This document shows, piece after piece, positions 31,280-46,455 of a stretch of 64,000 nucleotides of DNA; within the stretch, counting starts at the first letter, position 1; each line of letters opens with the position of its first letter. The stretch spans positions 21,940 through 85,939 of the forward strand of contig MPNW01000430.1 in NCBI GenBank assembly GCA_011800805.1. The letters are read 5' to 3'. The DNA is from Hirudo medicinalis (Eukaryota; Annelida; Clitellata; Hirudinida; Hirudinidae). The notes under the pieces were generated by a model that was given only the letters and a program-made list of their open reading frames with translations, had not been told where the DNA came from and searched no databases. The position numbers were made by a program, and so were the translations under genes.

Positions 31280-32953
31280 TTAAGTGACCCTCTTGTTACT
31301 ATTTAAAACGTTATTATTTGTTGTCTCATCCAACAATTTTTTTAACAAATAAGATAAAAAAAAAAGTATGTTCATAGTTTATAAAACTTTGTATTCAATG
31401 AATGAGAAAGAATAAATATCTATAGAAAGTTTAATACATTAAAAGTTATATTATCAATTGGATCATGATTCCACTACAACATTCAAAGAATAAACATCTG
31501 AAAGAAAAAATTCACGGGCAAAGTGAATGAGAATAGTATGACAATCGAAAGGGTTTTTGAACTGAAATTAAAAACTTTTTCATCAAAGTAGAAACAGTGA
31601 GCATCATCATTGACCACAGAAAAGTGTTGTCCCTCACAAAATTCTGAACCATTGTTATACTTCTCTGCTGCAGAATATTTAAAATGTTAAGAGTAAAAAA
31701 TGCTCAAATATAGTCCTTTATTTTGAAAATTGTAGGCCTACCTATGGAATATCCGTTGTACTTGGCAGTATGGCAGTGCTCATAGATAGAATCACACAAA
31801 GATAGGCATATATTTGCTTTTCTATTAGAAAGTTTCATATAATGATATCAAGTTAAAAATTTGAAGTAATGTAAAAAAAAATGCTAGAAACTATATTTAA
31901 AAAAATGCACTCCCAAATTGTAAATTACCGAACCTGTCATACCAGAGGTATTGCGTAGGACTACAAAAGTAGCACATGATGTAGTTAATGCGATTCCTAC
32001 AATCAACTGTAGCCGTTGTTAGGGGATACATGCCGTCGAAGACTGACGTTACCTCAGTCCTTCGGCAGCAAGCATTGCCTGAGTACCATGAGCAATTTAC
32101 CAAGTTGTATTCTGGCGACGAATTCCTAGACACGCCTGTTATAAATTTAAAGTGTTTAACTTATGTGAAGGCAGAGGTTTCATGGCATTAAAAGACCAAC
32201 TGAAGAAAGTACACGGTTTTACACCCGCTTCTCCTATATTTGCAGTAGATATTTTGTTGTGCAAGATGAAAACAAAAATTGCAATCCATCGGTACGAGGA
32301 TGGCGAACTTTCGTAAGGAATAATCATGTTGCTATGATAAATAAGCTGCAACCACGAATTTTTTGGCTTCCAGTTCAAGTCAAAATAATTTATTATTTCA
32401 TTCTGTCATGCCGACCATTATTAAAATATCCAACATCATTTTTTAAAAGTTTATTCGACAACATGAGGTCTAATACTAAGCACCATAGGCCTGCAACAAA
32501 TTAATGTTTCATACAAAAAAAAGAACTAGTTTAGAATGAACGCACAATGAGAACTAGAAACTCTTGCAAAGATACCTGGAACAATTGGTGGTATTGATGA
32601 AATCATGAAATCAAATGAAATCAAGATATATTGATAACATAGAAAAGAGACACAATTTATCAGCATTTATTTGAATCAATAGTGTGATTTTGAACCCTTA
32701 ATATTGTCTTTAAAAAAAAATCAAGATCTTCTTTGAGGGGCAAATGCATTAATTCAGCGCCAAATCATATGATTTGGATATCCCTCGAAATTTCAATTCC
32801 TTCTGATGGTTTCATCAGTTCGATTCGATTTCGAAGAGTCTTTTCATCTTTAAAAAGCTTTAATCATCAACCAGTTCAATGTTGTTCATTCCTTGAATTT
32901 TATTTATAGTTACAAGTTTATGGGTTATTTTGCTCAATCTCCACCCAAAAAAA
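31280..32953. other. Intergenic region between AARS2 and a convergent small gene
   Basis: Mostly AT-rich DNA. At 31988-32191 (+) there is a 67-codon frame with balanced composition (TSVLRQQALPEYHEQFTKLY), followed in another frame by an ATG at 32180 reading MALKDQLKKVHGFTPASPIF. This might be a decayed or frameshifted gene, but I recognise no family and cannot join the pieces with plausible splice sites. Confidence 0.35.
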
Positions 32954-33328
32954 TCAATACAAAAAATCGGATGCCACATATATGGGGACTTTAAAACTGG
33001 TTTTACCAAACTTAATGGTTTTTCCTTCGTAATCTGCAAATTAAAACGTTAAATTAAAACGTATGTTTAAAACGCATTTTTTCACAGTTGATTACATAAC
33101 TCCAAACTGGTAATGTTTACGACAAACAAAATTTAGAATCATTAAAGCAAATTCTAACTCTTCCTTTTCATATCCAGCTTCTTCGATAAATCTCAACGAA
33201 TGAGTGGAGACGCTAACAAAAACGAGATATACACCGAAGAACATCACAAACTTCAAGCATACAACTGTTAAAAATTTCCAATACGTAAACACTCCGTATG
33301 TTATTATGTCGGTTATAAAACTGCTCAT
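32954..33328 (-). CDS. Small membrane protein, family not recognised
   Basis: Two exons, 33328-33121 and 33033-32954, join in phase 1 across an 87-bp GT-AG intron to give 95 residues. The N-terminal half is strongly hydrophobic (LTVVCLKFVMFFGVYLVFVS), predicting one long or two short membrane spans. A charged segment (EEAGYEKEELEF) and a short basic tail (HYEGKTIKFGKTSFKVPIYV) follow. AATAAA on the minus strand lies about 50 nt past the stop (32899-32904). I do not recognise the family. The spliced continuity and polyadenylation signal are the evidence for a real gene, and chance remains possible. Confidence 0.45.
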
Positions 33329-35631
33329 AAACCTACTTTGTTATAACGTAAAGTTCCAGAAATAGAGGAAAAAAGTTCCCTTTTGGCCAGCTAACAAAAT
33401 TGTGTTGCTTATTCTTAGACAGAAATGGGATAGCTGTACATAAAGTAACCTTAGGCATTAACCTTATAGCCGCTCGCAAGATTTTCTATAACTAACACTG
33501 GTTTTAGACTCAGTACAACCCCATAATTCAGGCGTCTTTTCTTTGCTTGAAATTACAAATTTTGACAGAAAATTGGTATTTTTTCCTTTCTCCTCTTAAA
33601 TTGCTTGCCGTTGTAAATGTATTTAAAAGGGGTCCGGTCTTAAAATATTAAAATTATACAATCATTTTTTTTTTCATTTCCATTACCAAATTGATATAAC
33701 ATTGGTTATGTCAGCCAGTGGCTTCTGCCAGAAATTTCCGAGTACGTGCAAAAATAAATCATTACAACTTTTTAATTTCGCACCATATATTAAATTTTAT
33801 AGAAATTTGTTGATTTTAATGTTTCAGCAAAAAAAATAAAAACTTATAATTTTAATGTGATCAACGTAGAATACGTAGAATATAAATAAAAAAATTAAAA
33901 TATCTAAATTTTAGGTTTTCGACCCTGGGCCCTCCGCAGTTGACCCCGCGGCCCATAGTTACGCTACTGGAGTTAAGTCATCGCTTACCTGTTCCTGAAC
34001 GTCCTTAAAACCGACTTTCTTTTTTATTCATTTCTTCCTATAACGTTGAATATGACGGAAGTCGTACCCTTGGTCGTACAGTTCCTCTGTCTTTACTATG
34101 CATCTTTACTATACATCAAATAATCTGTTTTTGAAGTTCATTAACATTTTTTTAAACAAAAGTAATGGTTGGTATTCACGAGAAAGCTTCATTTTTACAG
34201 TCTTTCCTCATGAACGCAAATTCTGTCACAAAATTCTTGTTCGAGGAACTTTGTAATGATTTTAATAGGACTCTTATTTCTAACGATCGTGGTACTCGTA
34301 AACACAGTTCTCCTTCATGATAAATGTCGTCATCTGACATGAGGGCGTAGTCTCACTTGACCCCAAAAAATGACTGACACTAACCAATGTCGTCGAATAG
34401 ACCACAACATAACGATTTAAAAATAGAATAACGTCACGTTTGTTTATTGTTATTCTTGCTGTCGATTGATACGAATACAGATTCCATTAAATCGTTTAGC
34501 CGTCTGCTGACATTCACATTTCACTTTAATAATCTATTTATAAGATTGTCCAAATGTAATCTGAAAGGAGTCTTCAAAAGAGTTTTTTTTAATTTTACGT
34601 TCTTTGATTTTGCAACTGATCGACTTATTCCTAATCATTTATTATTTCAGTATATGACTGATTATCTAGCGTTTGGAATTATCCACGCGAAAATCGAATC
34701 TCGACCGCCATTATCAGCACCGGCAACAGCACTACAAGCTAGAAGGGCTTAGATCACGGTTGCTTAAAAATGATTTGCCAGAAATCATATCAAGCATAAA
34801 TTCGTACTAATTTGTGGCAATAAAAGCCAGCCATTACTAAGAGTAACAGAGCGTTGCACAACCTGGGCTACCTTAAGCGCATTTGGTCGAAATATGTAAA
34901 CATGAAAGTTTCTAACACCCTATGTGGCGGCTAACATGCGCTCTCATGAGAATGAATATTCGAGCGAAAATGTTCGAGTTTAGATTCAAATTGTTTAGCT
35001 TAAAATTAGTCGAAATGTGTTCAACTTTATTTATTAGCCTCAGTTCAGAACACTTTTGAAATTTCCGACCAAAAGTCGGGAACAAAGTCAAATTTGTCTC
35101 AATTGCAAATGTGTACTATAAATACCGAGACATCATTTAACCAGGCTAATTGTTTAAACCGGATCATGAATGAATGCAGACGATTCGAGCAAATAACTGG
35201 AACGTTTTTTAACAAATAAGCTCAACTTTCTGGAAAAATTCAAAAAATTTTTTTTTACAATCGATATTTCGTCTGGCAAACGACCTGAGTGATGATATTA
35301 ATTTAAACTGACGGTGAGATCGAAGGCTTTAAATGTGCGTATTGCAACAAGAAATACCAGCATCCTATGACCGTATTGACTGCACCGTTCCTTTATAAAG
35401 GCCTGTTGCCTGGTCGACTTCTTTACTGTCGTAATCCTTTTGTCGGTTGTTCTATGTTAATTTTGCGAGTTATTGTCAGGTAATTTGTAACTTCTAATTG
35501 ACTTTCTATCCCTCGTCTCTGGCGTTACTTGAAGCGAGTGAAATTGTGGACCTCGGGCGCTTGTTAAGAGCCGATAATATCAGACATAAGCAAATTGATT
35601 TGATCTTTTTGCAAAACATTTGCGAGTTAAA
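33329..35631. other. Intergenic region upstream of ABCG2
   Basis: AT-rich with no exon I can support. A 101-codon frame at 34447-34752 is Phe/Leu-rich, lacks splice or homology support and is likely chance. Promoters of the small minus-strand gene and of ABCG2 should lie here. Confidence 0.5.
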
Positions 35632-38600
35632 ATGATCAACGCGAAAGACCCAAACGACATCACGAACCCTGGTGACGGCACCAAAACTAAGCAGGAGGCG
35701 GGCGATTTGACTTCGACTGTCGTAATTACCATCGAACCAGACGGGAATGATAAAGAACGGGATGAGACCGAATATCTTCTGGTGACCAACAATGGGAACG
35801 TAACAAAAAACGTTGGAAAAGTTGTTTTGTCGCTTCACAACGTCGCTTATAAAGTCGAAGTGCCGGGTCCGAAGAGATGCTGTGGCAAGAAGATTGACCA
35901 TAAGATTCTGCAAAATATAAAGTAACTTGTTTTAAAAATTTGCCTTCTTTTGTAATTTTTTAAGTAATTTTAGTTTGGATGTTTTCTTTCATCAAGTGTT
36001 GTCTAAATTTATGATTTGGAATCAAATAAAAACATTCAAAACATTTTCAGTGGAGTTTTCAAGCCTGGAATTAATGCCATATTAGGACCCACAGGCAGCG
36101 GAAAGACAACGTTGGTTTTACTCTCCTTCTGCTTTCTTTCATTACTTTAAATTTTTGCTTCACTGATCTCTGATAGATTGCATATCTGTTTTATATCTTT
36201 TTTTGTCATGTGACACTGACACTTTGTTTTTTGACACGTCAGATTGTTGAATGTCCTTGCTGGAAGAAGTTGCAGTTCAAGGACCTTTGGAAAAGTGCTG
36301 GTTAATGGACAGAATATGCCATCAAAGTTCAAGAACATTGCTGGTTATGTCATTCAGGTGAGAGCAGACAACCCCATTCATATTGTTGGATGAATAATTA
36401 GAGGCTCAATTCATATTGTAACAAAGCCTGATTATGTAGAAGTGAGTCTTTGGAACCTTTTTTAACTACAACTCAAAATCGGCTTGTATTGACATCGACA
36501 GAACTTGAATGCACGTCGCATCGATACATTTGAGTGCTAGTGCGCTTGCACTTAGTACTTTCTTCTGTTTCATATCTTATCGTGGCTACAGTGCTACTCA
36601 TCTATTTAGTAAAAATTTGTTTAAAATGTCAAGAACTGCATGTTGCATGTTTTGATGTTGTCCTGGACATTGTGCCCGTGTCATGTGCTTCAGGAAAAAC
36701 ATTTGTTTTCTCTAAAATTAGTCTAATAAGAAACTACTGAGACATCAAAGCTGTGAAAGGAGAGGATGCCATTCTTTGAATAAACAATTAGAGACCATTT
36801 CATTCTGTAATTCCACAAATCACTAAAATCATCAATAGGATGAACCAAGTGATTAAACAAAAATTCCTTATAATACCTATAATTAAACTTCTAATTAAGA
36901 GATTCAATTTAAATGACAAAGTGTTGATTATCTAATGTCAACTCATTCGATACATTGTCCCTGACGATATCCTTCCCTTTTTTGCCTTCAGGATGACATG
37001 GTTGTGAGCATGCTCACTGTGAGGGAGAACATTGCCTTCTCTGCCAACTTGCGCCTCGAGGGCATGACCACAGTCAAGGAGAGGAAGGAAAGAGTCGACG
37101 ATGTCATTGCAGAACTTGGACTGACCCAATGTGCCGACACCAGGGTAACGATGATGATGATATTGATGATTATGATGATGACAATGTTGATGATATTATT
37201 GAAAGTCATGTTTCAATGTGCTGTGCTAGTCGTCGAAATAAACAATCAGTCGATCATCAACTACATGGTGATGATGATGACATTGGTGATGACGTGACAA
37301 TGAAGTAGTAGGCCGTCGCACCTATTTTGAGTTATCAGCATTACCATTGTTGATTCAGGGTAAGCCTTCAAGAACCTAATTAAAATATTATCTTTTCAAC
37401 AATGTGACCTTCCAAGGTCAGAGAAACTCTCAATGCCTTATCTAATTAGTTTTGTTAGCATGGTCATATGATAGACCTTGAAATTTTGTGGGACTCTAGT
37501 TTTGTTATTCGCAAAAGGCTCAGACTCAGCCAAAGATCGGACTTCTGAACAAGACTTTATGGAAGCCTGTCAAAGTTTTTTTTCTTTAAATTGTCTAGAA
37601 TATTTCTCCGTAATGATGAGTCCTGCTGCTCTCTGCATTTTCCTTTCGATTGGATTCAAATGTCCACTTTTCTCATTGGTTTTTGCATTGCAGACTTAAC
37701 AACACTTTTTTTAAAGAATTGAATTTCTTGGCAAAATACTTTGCACTCAGATTTTTCTCTGGAAAATTCTGATTCTGTGGTCTGAATTTGATGGAGCTGA
37801 ATTTTGGTTCAGATCTTTGCTTGTTTGCATTATGAATTTCTCACTGAATAAACAAACGGAAATTTATTTTCATGATTCAAGCTTAAGCGGAGTGAGTCAT
37901 TCCTAGGAATTCATCTGACCCCTAATGCGCTCGATTTTGACCCAATTTTACGGCACTGTGAAAAAGCAATTTCTCTTTTCTGGTTTAAACAGATGATTTC
38001 ATCCTAACAGATAGGAACTTACTATAAGAGGGGAGTATCAGGAGGAGAGAGGAAGAGGACTTGCATTGCCATGGAGCTCATCACATCCTCACAAGTGCTC
38101 TTCCTGGATGAACCAACTACTGGCCTTGATGCCAGCACTGCCCACTCTGTCATATCACTGTTGAAGAGGTCTGCTTTATTTCATTGGCTCGAGACAAGCT
38201 CTTAAACTGATATGTCACTTGAGCGAAATAATTGTTAGTAAAAAAACAGTGCAGTTTTTTAAAAAGTTCGTTTTGTTTGACACGGTTCCCTTTTCCTGAA
38301 AGTCGAATGTCTCAAAAGAATTGTGCCACCCAATTGTTGCAGATTAGCAAACAAAGGCATGACCATAGTGCTGACTATTCACCAGCCGAGGTACTCCATC
38401 TTCAAGATGTTCGACCGCCTTTTCATCCTCTCGAGAGGGGAGTGCATCTACCACGGGCCATCTCAGGAATGTCTCCACTTTTTTGCTTCTGCAGGTATGT
38501 TATCCTCTAGTGGTTTAGTTATTTCACGAGCTTAGCGTGCCGCTACTTTTTGCAGCGTTTTACTTTGACATTAATTGATTTTAATCGATCAAATAATTTA

Positions 38601-41594
38601 TGCTAATTTATAATGATTTAAAAAATGTCTCTAAGACTCTAATATCCTCGGTGGCATAAAATATAACACGACACGACACCCGAACAGGATACGTGTGCGA
38701 GGAGCACGACAATCCTTCCGACTTCGTCCTTGACGTGCTCTCCGGAAATGTTCCAAATCCGAAGGATTTGTCGAAAAAACTTCCCATCGGTGAGTCATTC
38801 GAGTCATGTTGTTACGTCTTGAAAACGTCGCCTTAAAACATAAAGGGCAGAATTTTTGAAAGCTCATTCGATTATTTTTCAAATCCTAGTATCTGGTTAA
38901 TTTATCCGAGCAACGTGCCTTGGTTTTTGGATGAACTCGCCGCAACGCACGCACGAGAGCTGACATTGAACACTCGCTTTATGCCTTGATAGGCAGATCG
39001 AGAGATATCTCTGGGTATCTCAAAAACATGCTTTGTTTATTGTCTACTTTCTGCTTTAACTTGACCCTTTAGACCGCCCTTGTTTTTATTGGTTAGATTT
39101 CTATTTATTAGCTGATTATATAATATAGTTAATTCCTGTTTATAGAAGCGATTGAGTTGTTTGCATTTTTTTTTCGTAGACTCTGTCAAAGAAGATCAAG
39201 AGATTATTGAGGGTAATCGTTGTTCGTTGTTCGTTTACATTTTTGTTGTGCTTTGAAATCAGTGTCGGTTGTTGCTATTGAGTGGGAGGATAACATTTAT
39301 TGACGTCTCAAAGCGACAATAGCACGGTGATGGTGATTGTGATCTCGATGACTACAGAGTCGTCTGCTTTCTGACTTTAGAATCAGAGGAAGCCAAGACT
39401 GCTCACGAGATGCTTGTGGGCCTGTATAAGGATTCTAAGTGGGCTAACAAGTTAGCTTATCTTTTGATTGTGTGTCCTACTTGTGAATAGATTTTTTTTT
39501 GATAAGTGAATTTAATCTGACAAAGTGTCGAGAAAATATGTCGAGAATATCCAGGCTTCTGTCTACATCAAATTTCAAATTTTATGAAATCCAGAACAAA
39601 AAGACCCTTATAGTAATAAAACATTGCAATTCTATATAAGATGATTAGACATTTATTGACTGTTGCTATTGAGTCTATATTCACTGCCATGGAAATGTTG
39701 AAGGGTGAACTTGGAACTGAAGAATGAGGAAAATGTTGGCGGAAGCTCCGATGAAGTTAAGATCCTCGCCTCTCAGAGGACTGCATCTTTTTGCAAGCAG
39801 GTATTGATTGGAATTCAAACAGTCTTTATTGTTTGTATGGCTGAATTGAATGTTGGAACATTGTTTTGTTTTGTATTAATTCAGTTCAAATAATAAAAAT
39901 AATTGCAAGCAGAATTGCACGTCACCATTAGCTTAGATGTCGAGACTATTTATAAAAAAAGGTTTAAAAACGTTTTGCCTGCACCTGTCCGAGCACTCGG
40001 ATCCTGCGATAACTGGCTAATTTTCCTAACGGGAAATACGAATTGATTTCTGTCGCATTTATTTATTTTCCATAAATTTATGAGATTAAGTTTCAATTTT
40101 GTCTTTAAAGTTTGCAACAGTTTCTAAGAGAACTTGGCAAGGCACCATAAGAAACAGGCATGCCTTGATGACCCAGGTTGGACTCAAAATGCTGCTTCTT
40201 AATTACAATTTTAATTAATTAATTTCATTTTAAGTAAATACTTGTCCTATTTAGATATTCTCTGCCATTGTGCTGTCCCTCATAGTTGGATCCATTTACT
40301 TCCAAATAGACAAGTCAACCACTGATGGCTACACCAAGATCCAGAACAGGTTGAGAGACTTTTTTTAAATTATTTTATTATTTGTATTATACTATTGTTG
40401 TAATGTTTACTGTGTTCAATGTCATTTTATTTTCATTTTTATACTCTGAAATTTTTTCATGTTGTGTTATGCTCAATTTCATCATCATTATTTTTTCTCC
40501 AGGGTAGGGGCTTTCTTCTTCATCATCATGAATTACGTCTTTGGAAACATGTCAGCAGTGGACATATTCATCAAGGAGAGAGCCATCTACATGTGAGCAA
40601 CTATCATTTGCAATATCCTCGAGCAATTACAGCTAATTACAGAATGATGATTAATCAACTAATCGATTGATGTCTGCACGACAGTCACGAGGTCGTCAGT
40701 GGCTACTACTGCGTGCTCGCCTATTTCTTCGGCAAGTTTCTCTTCGACGTTCTGCCCCAGCGACTCATCCCCATAAACCTGTTTGCCATCATCACCTTCT
40801 TCATGATCGGTTAGTTGATCGGAACGAGTGAAGCTGTGGTAACGTGTTTGATTCTCTGTTCTTCTTAATTTAAATTCATTAATTGAATTAAAATCAATTC
40901 CAGGCCTTCATCTTTCTGTTTCTCAGTTCTTCTTCTACTTCTTAAATATTCTGCTGACCAGTGTGGCAGGCACCTCTGTGGCTTTGTTCTTCAGTGCCAC
41001 CACTCGCCAGCACACCATTGGCACCATACTCACGGCCCTGGTTTGGACGATCATGATGGTCTACAGTGGTGTGCTCGTCAACATCGAAACCATTCCTCGT
41101 TTTCTTCAGTGGATCAGCTGGCTCAGCATCTTCAGATACAGTATGAATGTAGGTGCTTCAAGTGGTGATATAAATGCTATTATGGAGCATTGGATTATAG
41201 AAACATCATGCATCTTGATGTCATAATGTTGAAATTTATGAATCTTTTAAGTTTTTGATAGATGAGTAAATATTGAATATTGATGCATAGAATTTAACTT
41301 TGTTACAATTCATCCAGGGCTTCCTGGTCAATGAAATGAAGGACATGAAGTTTTGCAATGAAACTCCCTCACCCAATTCATCAGTACCTTATTGGTTGGT
41401 TTGAGCATTATATTTTGACTGACAACATCATATTTGCTTTTGTGGTCAGCATTAGCATCACAATCGCCAGCATCAACCTTTTGGCTGTAACAATTAGAAG
41501 TTTTAGAATGGCTGTATGAATTGAAATGTGCTCCTAAGGATGGAAACTAGGATGGATTTGCTAGCTCTCTATTAATGTCTGATAAATGCTTTTC

Positions 41595-41648
<54 letters not shown>

Positions 41649-41905
41649 AACCTGATAATTCCAGTAGTTTTAATACGTGAGTTTTATTTAAATGTCATTA
41701 AGGACAGATTAGGACAATTTTACATTTTCACAAATTTCACAATTCTAGCCTTCCTGGCAACAAGTACCTGGAGAACCAGGGCATTCCGTACACAGAATCA
41801 ATCCACTTGTGGATAAATGAGATTGCTCTTGTAGTCATTTCCATCGTCTTCCTCCTCCTCACTTTCGTCCAACTCAAGAGATCGATACGTTCATCTTCCT
41901 GCTGA
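35632..41905 (+). CDS. ABCG2: ABCG2-type ABC half transporter
   Basis: Seventeen exons: 35632-35921, 36051-36110, 36243-36357, 36992-37144, 38011-38168, 38343-38494, 38688-38789, 39180-39212, 39381-39450, 39704-39800, 40111-40176, 40255-40349, 40503-40592, 40685-40809, 40904-41148, 41318-41394, 41749-41905 (694 residues). The nucleotide-binding domain comes first, as in all ABCG proteins: Walker [10 protein letters not shown]-loop VIQDD, signature VSGGERKR, Walker [14 protein letters not shown]-loop [10 protein letters not shown]. About six membrane spans follow, with the extracellular loop [15 protein letters not shown] before the last span. Members work as homodimers exporting lipids and xenobiotics at the plasma membrane. 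The N-terminal hundred residues are acidic and not conserved. A 33-nt exon (39180-39212) falls in the variable linker. Confidence 0.94.
41595..41648. repeat. (GAT)n microsatellite in last ABCG2 intron
   Basis: Pure GAT/ATG trinucleotide array of about 17 units. The poly-Asp frame across it is an artefact. Confidence 0.95.
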
Positions 41906-43480
41906 ATGTCATACCAGTGTTCATTTGCGGCGTTCATTTTGGAGTGAACGCCTTTAAACAATTATTAGGTGTTGTGCTGTACATAATTGGAGCTGGAGGT
42001 GGCAAATACGTATAAGAATGAAAACATTTTTAAACATTTGATTAAGTATTTAAATTTTTTACAAGTCGTGAAATTTTTAAGTTATTGCTTTTGATTTGGT
42101 TCGGAACTATTTTTCACTCTTAAAGTTATGTAAGCTAATATCAATTTTTGTAGTTATTCTTGTTATTATTTCAAGAGTTTATGACTTGAGTGGATGTTTA
42201 TAACCACACAATTTCAGTCTTGTTCAAAATTGCAATGTCACCAATGCCCTTAGAACCACAAATAAGGTTTTTTAAACTGTTGATCCTTATTGTGATTATA
42301 GGGTTCAAATGCAACTATTGTTTTTGCTATCTGGCAGTTATAAAACTCTTTCTCTAGTTGAGTTTGTTTTCACATGTGACTAATTCAAGTTGATGACAGG
42401 TTTATTGATTAATTTTCATTTCATATCTCAAATGTTAACTCACAATTAAAAGTATTTCGCTACGTATTTAGTCTCAATTATTCTTAGTTGTCAGTAACTT
42501 TGATTTCCTCGGGTGTAGAAGGCGGGCTTGTTTTGTTGTCGGGTAGTTGGAACATTACTTTGCATTTTCCTAATTCTTACTTAGAGTGATAGGTTTCTCT
42601 AAAATTTGTATTTTTGTGAACATCGAATGCTTATTTACAAATCACGCAGGTGTTCTGCGTTAAAATTCTCCTATCGACTAGAATTCTGCAACCCTGTTTC
42701 TTGACGTTCGTGGCATGGTTAGGCGATTTATGTGTAGCTACAAATAAGAAAATAGCTGCGTTTTTATCACCGCCACTATGAATTTCGCGGCGGAATAATC
42801 TATTCGTGCCTACATTACTCGTAAGCGCTAGTATTAAATATATATTTTGGGGTACTGTCGTCGTATTTTTATTAGCGGACTACTTGAAATGATTTTCAAT
42901 GATCGAGTAATAGCCTAAGTTGCGTTCAACAGATTTCAACGTTACAGATAGCCTCCACTATGAGATCTGCGTTAAATTAGGTAATTAGACATTATCACAT
43001 AAGTGAAAGATAACAAATGTCTAAATTTGTTTGTAGGCACCAATGTGAACACGTGACATGACAAATTCTATAATTTCAATGAAAGTTCTTAACGTCGGAC
43101 CTGTAGCATTGGGATCAGCAAGTGATTGTGCTGGTTGTGCGATCCTACAGACCAAGATCGTCGGTTCTAAAGCTGGAATACTTTCAAAATTTTTAATTAC
43201 TATATAAACATAATGAAATATATTTTTTTCCAATTAAATTTGGTTTTACTAAGAGTAGCAGTATAAATTATATTGATAAGTTTTAGGCTTATTTACTAAT
43301 ATTTTAATGATCAATATTTTTTGCATTAAAAATATTTTAACATAGAAATTTAATTTAAAAAATTACTTAAAAAACAAATTTCTTAAATATTGTTTATTAA
43401 AGCCTTCGATCGAACTTCTGAATCAACCAAGACATGTCTTCCGTTTTACGAGCTAGTCTTTTCGGTTCGTCGGGCTCTCT

Positions 43481-43735
43481 GGAGCTTCACAGTCGTAGAT
43501 GATTTCCTACTTGGCTTTTAGATTTTGGACTGAAACGCCCATAACTGGCTAATACTCATTGTGGGTATTTTGCTTCGTACTGGGCGGATACCGATTGAAA
43601 ATATTGCNGGAGCTTCACAGTCGTAGATGATTTCCTACTTGGCTTTTAGATTTTGGACTGAAACGCCCATAACTGGCTAATACTCATTGTGGGTATTTTG
43701 CTTCGTACTGGGCGGATACCGATTGAAAATATTGC
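43481..43735. repeat. 127-bp exact direct repeat split by one N
   Basis: Bases 43481-43607 recur as 43609-43735, separated only by N at 43608. The same geometry occurs at 61932. This looks like an unmerged contig overlap and not a biological duplication. Confidence 0.85.
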
Positions 43736-43988
43736 TTACCCCAGCATGCTCGGTCACGCATAGCTGGATATTTAAGTTTTCTACATTTTGTTAAGGTTTT
43801 AGTTCCTGAGTGATGCATACAATCTTTTTTTATGGCCTTAGGGCCAATGATATTATCAGCGTAGATAGTACCTGACAGGAACATTTTTAAAGGTCTGTAA
43901 GTAACTGCTTGTGATGAACAAACACTTGAGCCTTTTTATTCTGATATACATGAGGTTTAATGATAGGTCTGAAGCAGCTTTGTGTATT

Positions 43989-44160
43989 AATCTTCATCTT
44001 CGCTGATGAAGATTTGTTGTGACGGGCGGTCTTACAAACCTATGGTGAATGTCACAATTTCTGAGAAGATTTATTATAAGATAGTGCTGGTCCAGTTTAA
44101 TGATGATAGCTTATTGTGACGGGCGGTCTTAACTACCCATGATGAATGTCACAATTTTCT
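43989..44160. repeat. Hairpin-forming tandem repeat
   Basis: A perfect stem AATCTTCATC / GATGAAGATT with a six-base loop lies at about 43989-44014. Next come two copies, 97 bp apart, of a unit running from TTGTGACGGGCGGTCTTA to GAATGTCACAATTT, whose ends TTGTGAC and GTCACAA can pair. The type of element is unknown. Confidence 0.6.
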
Positions 44161-44186
44161 GACTGACTGATGTTGTAATTATTACN

Positions 44187-46455
<2,269 letters not shown>

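Noticed and set aside
34447..34752. 101-codon Phe-rich frame
   Set aside because: Composition fits chance in AT-rich DNA; no homology or gene signals.
41586..41816. Poly-aspartate frame
   Set aside because: It is the GAT microsatellite in an ABCG2 intron; the true last exon uses another frame.
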